This document shows, piece by piece, positions 11,310-22,176 of a stretch of DNA of 64,000 bases. Origin of the DNA: Talinum fruticosum (taxonomy: Eukaryota; Streptophyta; Magnoliopsida; Caryophyllales; Talinaceae); assembly GCA_021018815.1 (NCBI GenBank), contig JAITYX010000012.1, positions 4,141,001 to 4,205,000 on the forward strand, written 5' to 3'. Numbering within the stretch: the stretch's first letter is position 1; each line of letters opens with the position of its first letter. Under the pieces are notes generated by a model. The model had not been told where the DNA came from. It saw only the letters and a list, made by a program, of their open reading frames with translations, and did no database searches. The position numbers and the translations under genes were made by a program.

Positions 11310-12781
11310 TGAAGACTCGGATCCTAACTCTAAGTCATTATGAGTATTACATAAAGAACTCAGGTATAAATCTTACCTCTCCTAAGTTTTGATTTCAAGT
11401 CATTCTAAGTGTTATAGAAACTCTTGTGTAAGTTTTCATTTGTTTCTGACCGACTCGAAAGCACCTTATTACATATCTTCTACACTGATGTTTCGACTCA
11501 CTCGGACACCACTCACAACTATCGAATGCTTAAATAATTTCTCTAACACTCTTATTTTGAGTGCTGATTGCATATTTCAACGCAAAGAGAATTACGAGTG
11601 TTAATTTCTTATTCTAAGTTAGTTTATTTCTTTGAGAATTATTTGACCAGATCAAGTTGTTAAACTCTAATATTCTATTCTTTTAACTTGATCATCCTTA
11701 GGATTGACTCGATGGAATTTGAGTATACTTGAATATTAGACTCGGAAAATTTCACTCATCTAGGCCAAAGATAATTAAGTACTTAATTATTCTAATTTAA
11801 TTATTATCTGTGCCTAATCTTGGACTAAAGTATTTTATACTTTGAGAAGCAATGTGGTTTACTTTTGTAGGTTATTCATACAAGGCTAACTCTTTTTTTG
11901 AAATACAAAAGTAGCCGGCTTCTAGTCAGTCAATCACCGGCGAGATAAGCTTTATCTACTTCGAACATGGCTCGAGACGGCATGTTAGGGTTGTCTATTT
12001 CCAAAAATAGAAAACTCCAACTCTAGGCTTAATGATTGTTTCCATCACAACATTCAGTCATCACCAAGTGATTGGACCACTTTTTAGAGCCAAGAGCCGT
12101 TGCACAATGTTTACATCCCAACGGATCTTTTCGAGTGACTTAGAAGACCCGTTACAACGACTAGTGAAGACTTCGTTCGGAACCAAGACTCAATGACCAC
12201 TCTGCCTGGTTAGATATAAATAGAAGCCATTTTGCAAGACTTGAAGGTTGCTGGAATCATTGTAAAAACATATTATTGATTTCATTATTATTCAATCTTC
12301 TATTTACAACTCCAAGTCTCGTATTTCATATTTTCCGAGTTGTAAAGAAAGTCTTGTAATCAGTCACATTCTTTTCTTACTTTCCGAGTAAGGTCCCTTG
12401 ACTGAGCTGTAAGGGTTAACTCAGCTCGGTTGTCCCCGATTGTAAAGGTTACCTCGGTTAGGAAGTACTAGATCGGATAAGGTAACCTCCGAGTCTAGGA
12501 AAACACCTGTAAGGAATTGTTTAAGGGAGCAATTTTGGTAGAGTCATTCCTTGTAGTTTGTGAATTCAAAATAGTGGATTTGACTTGGTACTTGGAGTAG
12601 CACTGTCCGTAGTTTTCCGCCCTGGGAGGGTTAACACGTAAATCGTGTTATCAATTTTCGAGTCTAATTTAGACTCGGAATCTATAGTTTAGCTAGTCTC
12701 GTTGTAAAAATCATTTAAATTTCTCCATCACCCTATTCACCCCCTTTAGGGGGACTTAGACTCTCCACGAGCAAACCTTCA
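11310..12781 (+). mobile_element. 3' LTR of copia element A
   Basis: The 1472-bp LTR starts TGAAGACTCGG and ends GCAAACCTTCA, with TG...CA termini. Shared family blocks are the AAAGTATTTTATACTTT palindrome at 11825, a TATA box (ATATAAATAGAAGCC) at 12210, the GTAAGGGTTAACTCAG block at 12410 and a CACCCTA/TAGGGGG hairpin before the end. It abuts a truncated LTR of copy B, so A probably inserted into B's LTR. Confidence 0.92.
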
Positions 12782-13703
12782 AAACTGATTAATCCCAACT
12801 TAAAGCAAAAACAATGACTTCTTTATCATTCCAAGACTGCCGACGGAAAAGTCAATAATCTCCGGCGGACTCGGACCAGGTTGTCGAGCCTGTTTGTTTC
12901 CATTTCTAGTAACTTCGGTTTTGAGTCTAACCGCCGTTTCGCCTTTTTCTTAGATACAACAAGTTTGCATAACTACTTTGGGAGCTAGGACCTAAGCTTA
13001 ATGACTAAATCTTCAACGATCCTTAAACTCGGTCCTAAAACTTAGTCCTTAGACTATCGGTTGCAACGGCTAGTCGACCCAGTGCCTCCATCCGAAGACA
13101 CAATGACTCTTTTTATTGTAGCTTATAAATTGAAGCCTTGATTCAAGATTTACAAGATTGTTGGAACTAAGAACTCAACACTTACATTCTCTCTTGTCTA
13201 GCTTACAACTCTTAGTCATTCAACCACAACTATTTGAGTTGTAAAATCTTATAAAGAAAAGTCTTGTAATCTCTACTCTTACTTTAAAACTTTTTCTTAC
13301 TTATCCCTTCATTGAGTTGTAAGGGTTAACTCAACTCAATTGTCCAAAACTGTACGAGGTACCTCGGTTCGAAGTATTAGGACATATAAGGGAGTTTCTA
13401 TACATGGGAAAAACTTATACTAGAATTGTCTAAGGGAGCGATTCGGATAGTCAATTTATTGTACTTAAGGATTCAAATAGTGGATTTGACTAAATGCTTG
13501 GTTTAGCACTAACCATGGTTTTCTACCCTAGAAGAGTTTCCATATAAAAATTCTTATCTTACTCAATTCTCTCTGTCCGAGTCACTTGGACTCGGTTGTT
13601 GTTTCGAGTTCATTTTTTAAAAAACTTAATTTTTTCATAAATTTCATTCATCACCCTATCCAGCCCTCTCTAAGGTGACTTAAACTATCTATTTAAACTG
13701 TCA
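12782..13703 (+). mobile_element. 5' LTR of copia copy B, 5'-truncated
   Basis: It aligns with the second part of the C LTR from about 14868 onward: AAAACAATGACTTC, a TATA-like CTTATAAATTGAAGCC at 13122, GTAAGGGTTAACTCAACTC at 13319 and the CACCCTATCC/AGGTGACTTA end. It finishes at TGTCA (13703) before a PBS. The left part is missing where A joins it. Confidence 0.8.
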
Positions 13704-13705
13704 AT

Positions 13706-13718
13706 TGGTATGAAAGCT
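13706..13718 (+). other. primer binding site of copy B
   Basis: TGGTATGAAAGCT lies two bases after the LTR end and differs from the family PBS TGGTATCAAAGCC at two positions. Confidence 0.75.
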
Positions 13719-13763
13719 TAGCCTTTCACGGAAGGATCTCACAATCCAAATGTTTCAAGATCA

Positions 13764-14404
13764 ATGACTCAATATAACAAAGAGTTTGAGGAAGCAAGGT
13801 CATTCACCAGACCACCATAATTCAAGGGCTCCGGCTTTGTCCACTAGAAAAAGCCGATGGAGTACTTCATCCAAGATCTTGATGAAGAAGTATGGAAATC
13901 ATCACCGATGAAAACTACATTCGCGTGGAACAAGTTGGCAACCAAACTGTGGCAATATTGAAGTTAGAATTCATATATGCTCAAGAAAAACATCGAGCTA
14001 TGAATATTCTTATGTGTGCCTTGGCTACATATGAGTAAAATAGAGTCTTAGTTGAGTGATTCGGCAAAAGAAGAGTGGGACACTATGGTAACCACATATG
14101 AAGGCACAAGCCAAGTGAGACAAACCAAGATAAGTCAGTACTTGCACAAATACGAGCTATTCAAGATGGAAACCGACAAGAGCATCACTCGGATGTATGA
14201 GCGGTTTATCGAGATTGTGAACAATCTCAAGAAGCTGTCCAAAAACTTATAAGGAGTCTTCCAAAGAAGAAATGCGGTCCGAAGGTGACAGCTAATGAAG
14301 TGGCACAAGACCTTAGCAAGCTCAAGCCATATGAGCTCATTAAGAAACTCCTCACCCATGAGTTACATCTCGAGGAAGAAGAATACGAGGTTAGCACCAA
14401 AAAG
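13764..14404 (+). pseudogene. truncated copia gag of copy B
   Basis: The family gag start is recognisable (ATG at 13764, then a decayed EFEEARSFTRPP). The best-preserved stretch is EEWDTMVTTYEGTSQVRQTK through YELFKMETDKSITRMYERF at 14070-14210. The reading ends at the YEVSTKKK block, where the next LTR begins at about 14405, so everything after the first third of gag is missing from B. Confidence 0.8.
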
Positions 14405-15758
14405 AAACTACTTGGAAAAGTAGAAACTAATTCGATCCATGAAATTGAGCCACTCGGTTTTAGAAACTAACCCACTCGGTATGGCTCGGACTAAAACTTT
14501 GCCTAAATAATTTCACAAGTTTAACTTATCTTTTAAACTGGGTCATTTCATATTTTAAAACAGAATTACTGGTGTAAATTCCGAATTGGCGGATTTATTA
14601 AGTTGAATTTAACTTCATTGGCAAATGATGAAATATGTCGACTTAACTCTTTGAATTGATTTCTATCGTATTTATTGTTTGAGTATAGACATATATGGAA
14701 TTTAAACTTTGAATCTTGGACTTGAAAAATTCCATTTTAATAGATTGAGGAATTTTAATCGTTAAGTGGTTTATTTAGCCTAATCCTTATGTAATCTTAG
14801 ACTAAAGTATTTTGATACTTTGATTACCGTTTGTGATTTATTTTGGTAGGTTTATTAAAGCTGAATAGTCTCATATTAAAGTGAAAACAATGGCTTCATT
14901 ACCATTCAAAGACAGCGAGACAGAAAAGTAGGATATTTCGGGCATACTTACACAACGAGTGTTAGACATGTTTATTTCCATTTGTGGTAACTTCGGTTTT
15001 TGACTCTAACGACTTTTCAACCTTTTCTCTCAGATACAACAAGTTGGTAAAATTGCTTTTGGAGGCTAGGAACTATGTTTGAGCACTACATCTTCAACGA
15101 TTCTATTTACGAGGATTTAGACTATCCGTTGCAATGACTAGTTGACCTAGAAATTCCAGATCAAGGCACAATGATTTTCTACATTGCTGCCTATAAATAA
15201 AAGCCCCGATTAAGACTTACAAGGTTGATGGAACTAAGAACTCATTACACATATACACTCTTCTAGCTTAAAACTTTTGTTCATTCAATCACAACTTTCG
15301 AATTGTAAAAATCTTGTAAAAGAACAGTTTTGTAATCTCTACCCTTTTCTTAAACACTTTTCTTATTCATCCCTTGACTGATTTGTAAGAGTTAACTCAA
15401 CTCACTTGTCCCAAACTGTAAAGTGTATCTTAGTTTGGAAGTACTTGGGAAAATAAGGTAATTTACGTACTGGAAAACTTGTATTAGAATTGTCTAAGGG
15501 AGAAATTCGGGTAGTTAATTCATTGTATTTGTGGATTCTAATTGTGGATTTGACTTAGTGTTTCGATTAGCACTGGCTGTGGTTTATGCCTAGGAGGGTT
15601 TCCACATAAAATCTTTTTGTCTCTATTTAAGTCCCTCTAGACTCGGTTCTGGTTTCGAGTTCAATCTCTTTTCTAAGAACTTCAAATTTTTGTAAATTTC
15701 CCTCATCACCCTATTCACCTCCCTATGGGTTGATTTATACTCTTTATCCGAATCTTCA
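14405..15758 (+). mobile_element. 5' LTR of element C
   Basis: It joins copy B gag abruptly at the left. It contains the AAAGTATTTTGATACTTT palindrome at 14807, a TATA box (CTATAAATAAAAGCC) at 15192, and the family 3' end with CACCCTATTCACCTCCC and CTTCA at 15758. Confidence 0.85.
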
Positions 15759-15759
15759 A

Positions 15760-15772
15760 TTGGTATCAAAGC
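15760..15772 (+). other. primer binding site of element C
   Basis: TGGTATCAAAGCC directly follows the LTR end and pairs with the 3' end of the initiator methionine tRNA class, as is usual for plant copia elements. Confidence 0.9.
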
Positions 15773-15819
15773 CTAGTCTTTCACGAAAGGATCTCATAAT
15801 CCAAAGGTCTAAAGATCAA

Positions 15820-18200
15820 GTGGGTTAACATAATGGAGACTTTGATGAAGGAAGGCTACTCGGCGGACCATCGAAGTTCAAAGGATCCAACTTTGCTCAT
15901 TGGAAGAAACTAATAGAGTTGTTCATTCAAGATTTTGATGAAGAAGTATTGGAAGTCATGTTCGATGGAAACTACATTCCCACAAAGCAAGTTGGAAATT
16001 AAATAGTGGCAAAGGTGTAGTCGGAATTCACGCTCGGAAGGAAGGAAAGGCACAAGAAAAATTTCGAGCCATAAATATCCTTATGTGTGCCTTGGATGCA
16101 TCCGAGTACAATAAAGTCTCAACTTATGATACGGAAAAGAAGTGTGGGACACCTTGGTAACCACATATGAAAGCACAAGCCAAGTGTGACAAACCAAGAT
16201 AAGTATGGGCTATTCAAGATAGAGAGCGACGGGAACATCACTCGGATGTATGTTCGATTCATTGAGATTATGAATAATCTCAAGTCACATAGAAAGATGA
16301 TGTCCAATAAAAAGTGGTCGAAAGCTTCTAAGGAGTCCTTCGAAGAAGATATGGGGTCTAAAGGGAACAACTATTAAGGAGGCACAAGACCTTAGCAAGC
16401 TCAAGCCATATGAGCTCATTAGGAAACTTCTTATCCATGAGTTACATCTCGAGGAAGAAGATTCTAAGATCAACACCAACATGAACACTTCTTTAAATGC
16501 CTCAAAAGAAGCAAGTCCTACTCGGAGCTCCTCGGACTCGGAAGAAGATCCTATGGCACTTTTAGCTAAAGGCTTGAAGTATATGATGAAGTATAAGAAA
16601 TGGCGGAAGAAGCCCAAAAATTAGATCATTAAGAAAGAGAAGAAATGTAAATTTCCATCCTCTTCAAATTCTTCTTTCATTAAAAATTCTAATTGCTTTG
16701 ATTGTGGTAGCAAGGAACGTATAGTGAAGGATTGCCCAAAAAGGAGGAAGGACTACAAGAAGAAGAAGGCCATGGTGACAACCCGAAGTGAAGATGAGCC
16801 GGATGATAATGAAGACATTAAGGTTGAGTCGAAGTATCTAATGGCTATAAGCGACTTCGAGTCCGAGTTAGAGGCTGAAATATCTCGACATTGAGGAAAC
16901 TTACCCTTAGGAGGTAATCAATTATTTCCTTAAGTTCTCTAAGCATGACTTAGCTAAACATATTTTTAATTAAAGGAAAACTGCATCTCCGATTCTTCTT
17001 CATTTGAAGAAAAATTTAAATATCTAAAATCTAAGAATAAAGTTTTAAAAGCTGATTTAGAAAAACCGAGACTTAGCTTGAATGCTCTTGAGACCAGCTC
17101 ACAAGATAATAAGAGTGATTCTGGGTGCCTTATAAGTGAAAAACGAGCAATTAAAGAAAAAGCTTATCGAGTCTTAGAACCTTATTTTTAACATTACTCA
17201 AGGTTAGAAAAACCTTGATTTATTGCTTGGTTCTTAATGTGTTTCTTTCGTAAAAGAAGGACTTGGTTTTAACTCTGAAAAGACGATAGCTCCTACAAGA
17301 GTCTCTAGAAGCCTAAATTTCCATCCTCTTCAAATTCTGTTTCACTAAAAATTCTTGCTGTTTTGACTATGACAACAAAGAACACATAGTGAAGGATAAC
17401 CTAAAGAGGAAGAAGGAGTACATGAAAAAGAAAGCCATGGTGGAAACATGGAGTGAATACAAGTCGACGCCGATGAAGACACCGAGGATGAGTTTAAGTG
17501 TCTGATGGCTATAACTAACTCGGAAGCAAAGTCTAAGTTAGAGGCAAAGGCGTTTGATTATGAGGAAACTGATCTTCAAGAGGTAATTAACTATTTCCTT
17601 ATGTTTTCTAATCATGATTTGGCTAAATATATTTATACTTTAGAGGAAAAGTCCACTTTTGATTCTTTTGTGTTTGAAAAAAAACTTGAATCACTAAAAT
17701 ATGTGAACGAAGTTTTAAAAGCTGATTCAGAAAAATTGAGACAAAGCGTGAATGTACTTTAGATCATCTCATAAGATAATAAGAGTGAGTCTAAGTACCT
17801 TAGAACTGAAAATGAGTTATTAAAGAAAAAGCTCATAAAATCTTAGAACCATGTTTAGAAATTTATTCAAGCTTAGAAAAACCTTGATTTGTTACTTGGT
17901 CATCGGTGTGTTTCTTTTAGAAAAGAAGGACTGAGTTTCAGCTCCTAAAAGGATGATGACTCCTACAAGAGTCTTTTAAAACATGATTCAAAAAAATTCA
18001 TTTTCGAAAAGTTGTGCATGGTCTCATCATTCAATGAGGAAAGGGACCGATCCTAGAAAAATTTATCAAAAGTTGTCTTCTCAGTCTTTTAACAAAAAGA
18101 AAGTTTTCTAAAAAGGAGTCTCGGTTCCTAAAGAAGAAAAGTCGAATCGGACTAATCGTAAAATTATTCAAATCTAGGTTTCCAAAAGTGCTCTTCCTCC
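15820..18200 (+). pseudogene. copia gag of element C, with duplicated zinc-knuckle region
   Basis: The family start codon is GTG here (15820), then NGDFDEGRLLGGP-like sequence. Capsid-type blocks follow (FAHWKKLIELFIQDFDEEV). A zinc knuckle at 16698 reads CFDCGSKERIVKDC, with the CCHC histidine replaced by arginine. A second, more decayed knuckle at about 17370 lies one 666-bp unit further on. Coiled-coil-type repeats (EEKSTFDSFVFEKKLESLKY) appear in both units. The last part (RKKSRIGLIVKLFK region) leads to protease. Multiple stops are present. Confidence 0.82.
16648..17980 (+). repeat. 666-bp tandem duplication inside gag of element C
   Basis: Unit 1 (about 16648-17313) and unit 2 (about 17314-17980) both run from AAATTTCCATCCTCTTC through the zinc knuckle and coiled-coil segment to CTCCTACAAGAGTCT. 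The spacing is 666 bp, an exact multiple of three. The units differ at many positions, so the duplication is old. Copies A and D have one unit. Confidence 0.85.
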
Positions 18201-18294
18201 AAAACCGACCTTTGTAAGGATAGTTACTTGGGTTTGTAAGACGAAGTAAGAAGGGTTAGTGTATTTGTATTTTATAGGAACCTAAAATCAAGAA

Positions 18295-18663
18295 GAAAGG
18301 CCATTGGTATCTCGACAGTGGGTGTTTCGGACACATGTCAAGACATTTAAGACTTTTTCTGAGTTAGAAAAGATGGATAGAGGGAAACTCATATTTGAGG
18401 ACAATAACAAAGGGAAGCCTATGGGAATCGGTAGAGTTGGTCACGATAACAACTCAATAAGTCTAGTATATCTTGTTAAAGGCCTTAAATACAATCTTCT
18501 AAGCATCTCCCAATTGTGTGACAAGGGACAAGAGGTAAGATTCACTCGGACCAACCGCTTTACAACTGACGCTACTTCAAAGGAGACAAAGCTCTCGGGT
18601 CCGAGGTCAGTGACACTTGCATTATCCCTCTTAGTGATTCTACTTAGAATTTATTATGTTTAA
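18295..18663 (+). pseudogene. copia protease of element C
   Basis: The active-site block HWYLDSGCFGHMSRH near 18301 keeps the D-S-G triad that copy A has lost. A frameshift near 18350 separates it from the downstream DNNKGKPMGIGRVG and GLKYNLLSISQLCDKGQEV region, which reads open to 18663. In an active element this domain cleaves the Gag-Pol polyprotein. Confidence 0.82.
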
Positions 18664-19800
18664 AAGCTTTTGTTAATGATTAATCATGGATATGGTATCG
18701 TAGTAGGCCATATTAACATGCATACCATAAAGAAATTATCTTCACAAGGGTAAGTCCGAGGGCTCCTATATGTTCTTTTAACAAAGATAAAACATGTGAT
18801 GTATATACAAAGGGGAAACATGTTAAATCTTCATTCAAACCACTTAATATTGTTTCCATCTCAAAAGTGCTAGAATTAATTCACATGGATTTGTATGGGG
18901 AAATTCTTGTAAAAAGTTTAGGAGGTAAATCTTACGTACTGGTAATTATTGATGATTATTCAAGATTTACTTGGGTATGTGTTCTAAAATCTAGGAGGAA
19001 ACTTTCAAGGAATTCACCGAGTCTACAAGAAAATTCATGTGGAATTTGGGACATAGATTGTGAGAGTCGAACCGACCATGAAAAGGAGTTTGACTTCTCA
19101 AAATTTACTTATTTACGTAATAAATCTGGTATATTCCACAACTTCTTTGCAACTAAAACTCCCCAACAAAATGGAGTGGTGGAAAGGAATAACAGAACTC
19201 TTGTAGTTAGGAAGAACAATGATGATTAAAAATGATGTACCTTATTGTTTTTGGGTTGAGGTAGTGAACACAACAAACTACACATTGAATAGATGCCTTA
19301 TTAGCCCAATCTTGAAGAAGACACCCTATGAGCTATACAAAGGGAAGAAACCCAACATCTTATTTTTCAAGCCTTTTGGGTATAAGTGCTTTGTACACGA
19401 CAATGTTAAGGATCACTTAACTAAGTTTGATGCAAGGTTAGACGAAGGTATATTTCTTGTTTATTCCTAATATAGCAAAGCTCATTGCACTTTTAATAAA
19501 AGGACTAACAAAATGGAAGAGAGTGTCCACATTATCTTTGATGAAATTGGCAATGGAAGGGTAAAAATCTACCTTCACATAGTTCAAACTGAGCAAGAAT
19601 GATGATTAAATTATTGAACTTAAGCTCAGAATGTTAGAAAACAAAAGAACCGAGGCAATAACCGACCCATTTAAAGACTTGGCTCAGATAAAAACAAAAG
19701 AACCGAGGCAACAATTGACCTAATTAAAGACTCAACTCGGACAACGAAGCTCGAGAAATGACCGAGATCGAACCGGATGAAGAACCAAGCATTCAACCCT
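18664..19800 (+). pseudogene. copia GAG-pre-integrase and integrase of element C
   Basis: The core begins LELIHMDLYGEILVKSLGG (18870), then VIIDDYSRFTWVCVLKSR. A second acidic position lies in the DHEKEFDF segment near 19075, and NGVVERNNRTL near 19170 carries the region of the catalytic glutamate. The C-terminal block (KTPYELYKGKKPNI, KCFVHDNVKDH) overlaps the end of the previous frame, showing a frameshift at about 19225. The zinc-binding HHCC part upstream is heavily decayed. Confidence 0.83.
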
Positions 19801-19964
19801 CAAACATGGTAAATCAAAGGTCAGGTAAAGCTTTTAAGTATCCTTATAATCATCCACTTAAGAACATCATCTCATGTATAAACTCCGGTGTGGAACTCAC
19901 TCTTCTTTGCATAATCTATGTGCATTTTCAACATTCATTTCATTTATTGAACCTAAAAATGTAA

Positions 19965-20810
19965 TAGAAGCCCTACTTGAACATGAATAGGTAAAGGACA
20001 TGCAAGAAGAATTATCACAATTTGAAAGAAACCAAGTTTGGACGTTGACCAAACGGCCAAGTGACTACACAGTTATAGGAACCAAGTGCACTTTCAAGAA
20101 CAAATTGGATAAGGAGGGGTTCATAGTTAGAAATAAAGCTAGACTAGTAGCCCAAGGGTATAATCAAGAAGAATAAATTGATTGTGGGGAAACATTTGCA
20201 CCAGTTACTAGGATTGAAGTAATTAGGATTCTACTTGCATTTGCATCCAACATGAATATTAAGCTTTCTCAAATGGATGTTAAGTGTCATTTTTAAATGG
20301 TCATAATCAAGAGGAAGTTTATGAAGAGAAACCCCTAGATTTGAAAATCCTCATTTTGCAAACCATGGTTTTAAATTGCAAAAAACTCTTTATGGTTTGA
20401 AACAAACCCCTCGTGCTTGGATTGAAAGATTGAGAAATTTGTTGGTTAAAAATGGATTTAAAAGAGGTTTGATTTTCAAAACCATATTAACTAAAACCAA
20501 GGGGAAATATTTTCTTAGCATTCAAATTTATGTTGATGATATTATCTTCAATGCTACTAATGAAATTCTCTTTCAAAATTTTTTGAGATAATAAGACATG
20601 AATTCCAAATAAGCATGATGGGAGGATTGATTTTATTCCCTGGATTGCAAATAAAATAAGAGAAAGATGGAATCTATGTTCACCAATCCAAGTATATCAA
20701 AGAGTTACTCAAGAAGTACAAGCTTCAAGATGATAAACCAGCAGGAACTCCTATAGGAAGCAATACTACACTCGGACAAAGACGAGAAGGGTAAGTCAAT
20801 AGATCGGAAA
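19965..20810 (+). pseudogene. copia reverse transcriptase of element C
   Basis: The region starts MQEELSQFERNQVWTLTKRP, continues through [14 protein letters not shown] (stop at 20174), CGETFAPVTRIEVIRILLAF and LSQMDVKC, and reaches the catalytic QIYVDDIIFNATNEI at 20522-20566. YVDD is intact. A frameshift near 20585 precedes HEFQISMMGG. It would copy element RNA into cDNA if repaired; as read it has several stops. Confidence 0.85.
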
Positions 20811-20814
20811 ATCT

Positions 20815-21465
20815 ACGGAGGTATGATTGGAGCTCCGCTTACGTAACTTCTATTGGACCAGGTATTATGTTTAGTATCTTCCTTTGTGCAAGATTTCAAG
20901 CTAATCTAAAAGAATATTATCTCCCTGTGGTGAAGAGAATTTTAAGATATCTTCCAGGCACTCGGACACTCGGTCTCTAGTACTCAAAAGACTCAAGTCC
21001 GACTCTCGGCGGTTACTCGGATGCTGACTATGCTGGGTACAAGGTTGATATAATGAGTACTTCTAGAACATGCCAATTTCTTGGGCAATCACTCATCTCC
21101 TGGCACTCAAAGAAGAAAAACTCAATCGCCTTATCAATAGTTGAGGCTGAGTACATAGCAACAAGAGCTTGTTGTGCTCGGTTGTTGGGGATCAAGCAAC
21201 ATTTGAAAGGATTTAGGACTGATCTTCTCAGCAATTTCTATCAAGTGTGAAACCAAAGCATAATTAGCATCACTACCTAGTTCAACACTAAAAACTAAGC
21301 ACATTAAGGTCGGATATAACTTTCTAAGAGAGAATTCCGAAAAGGTGATATAGAATTAGACTTTATTCCTACTAAGCTTCAACTGGCTGATATTTTCACT
21401 AAACCACTAGGTGAAGATCATTTTTTCTTTATAAGAAATGAACTTGTTAAATTGTTGATTACATG
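20815..21465 (+). pseudogene. copia RNase H of element C
   Basis: GGMIGAPLT-like sequence opens the domain. GYSDADYAG-type sequence follows at 21013, then SRTCQFLGQSLISWHSKKK and IVEAEYIATRA at 21056-21170, and the closing ADIFTKPLGEDHFF to about 21465. This matches copies A and D in order. Frameshifts lie near 21000 and 21250. Confidence 0.83.
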
Positions 21466-21737
21466 TTTATCTGCATGATTTATTATGTGTTTTTGTTGCT
21501 TTAACATGTTTTCCTTGAGAGAAATCTGATTGATTGGAAGTTCGGTTCAAAATTCATAAAGCCGAGGCCTAGTCATTGGTTATCTAAGTTGTTTTTGACC
21601 ACTCGGATGCCTAACTAAGTCAGACTTTATTAAAATTAAATGAACATTCAAATGTCTTAGGTCATCTCTAATTACTAGAGAGTCTTGGATAAATATTTTA
21701 CAAAATCTCTCTCTCTCTCCCTCATTCCCACACGTTC

Positions 21738-21792
21738 TCAAGAAGAATAAATTGATTGTGGGGAAACATTTGCACCAGTTACTAGGATTGAA
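21738..21792 (+). repeat. 55-bp copy of element C's own RT sequence
   Basis: These 55 bases are identical to 20164-20218, in the RT region, including the TAA that interrupts RT there. They lie between two copies of a CT-rich flank. Confidence 0.95.
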
Positions 21793-21961
21793 TATCTCCA
21801 TCTCTCTCTCTCTCCCTCATTCCCACACGTTCGATTAGAAACTAGCCACACGTTCGATTGGAAACTAGCCATTGGAGGCGCCGATTAAAGAAACAATTAG
21901 AATCTAGTTGTTGGCTTGTATTTGGCACTCGAGTTAAAAAACTATTAGTTGAGAGCATTTC

Positions 21962-21972
21962 TCTATAAAAAT
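21962..21972 (+). promoter_or_regulatory. candidate internal TATA box upstream of the third ORF (element C)
   Basis: TATAAAAATAG followed by CC lies about 205 bp before the ATG at 22177, with a pyrimidine-rich stretch between. Position and sequence match the boxes in A and D. Confidence 0.45.
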
Positions 21973-22176
21973 AGCCCTCATTTTCATTTATTCCATTACT
22001 TTTCTATTTCACTCTCATTCACTCGTAACTTAGTTTGCTTCCTCACTCAAATTTGCTATTTTCTATATTTTTCAAGACTCGAGTTCTCACTCTTTCACTC
22101 CTTCTTACTCTTTATTTCTTCTACTTGTGCTTCTACTCCTACTTGTTTTCACTTACTTTCACTCTCTAAATCATAA

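Larger units (their letters stand above)
4499..12781 (+). mobile_element. Ty1/copia element A, Sirevirus-like, 5' LTR missing
   Basis: Gag, protease, integrase, a remnant of RT, RNase H, a third ORF, a PPT and a 3' LTR follow in copia order (integrase before RT). The left end begins in the leader (GAGGATCTCACCATCC), which in copies C and D lies a few bases after the PBS; the 5' LTR is absent because a minus-strand LTR abuts here. The right end is the LTR terminus CTTCA at 12781, joined to a truncated LTR of copy B. Coding regions carry many stops and one large deletion, so the copy is dead. Confidence 0.9.
21466..22176 (+). other. spacer between pol and third ORF of element C
   Basis: Non-coding. 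It contains two copies of a CT-run-plus-CATTCCCACACGTTC segment (21709-21737 and 21804-21831) flanking a 55-bp piece of RT sequence. A 24-bp tandem duplication around CACACGTTCGATT follows (21825-21872), and then the TATA-like box at 21962. Confidence 0.75.
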
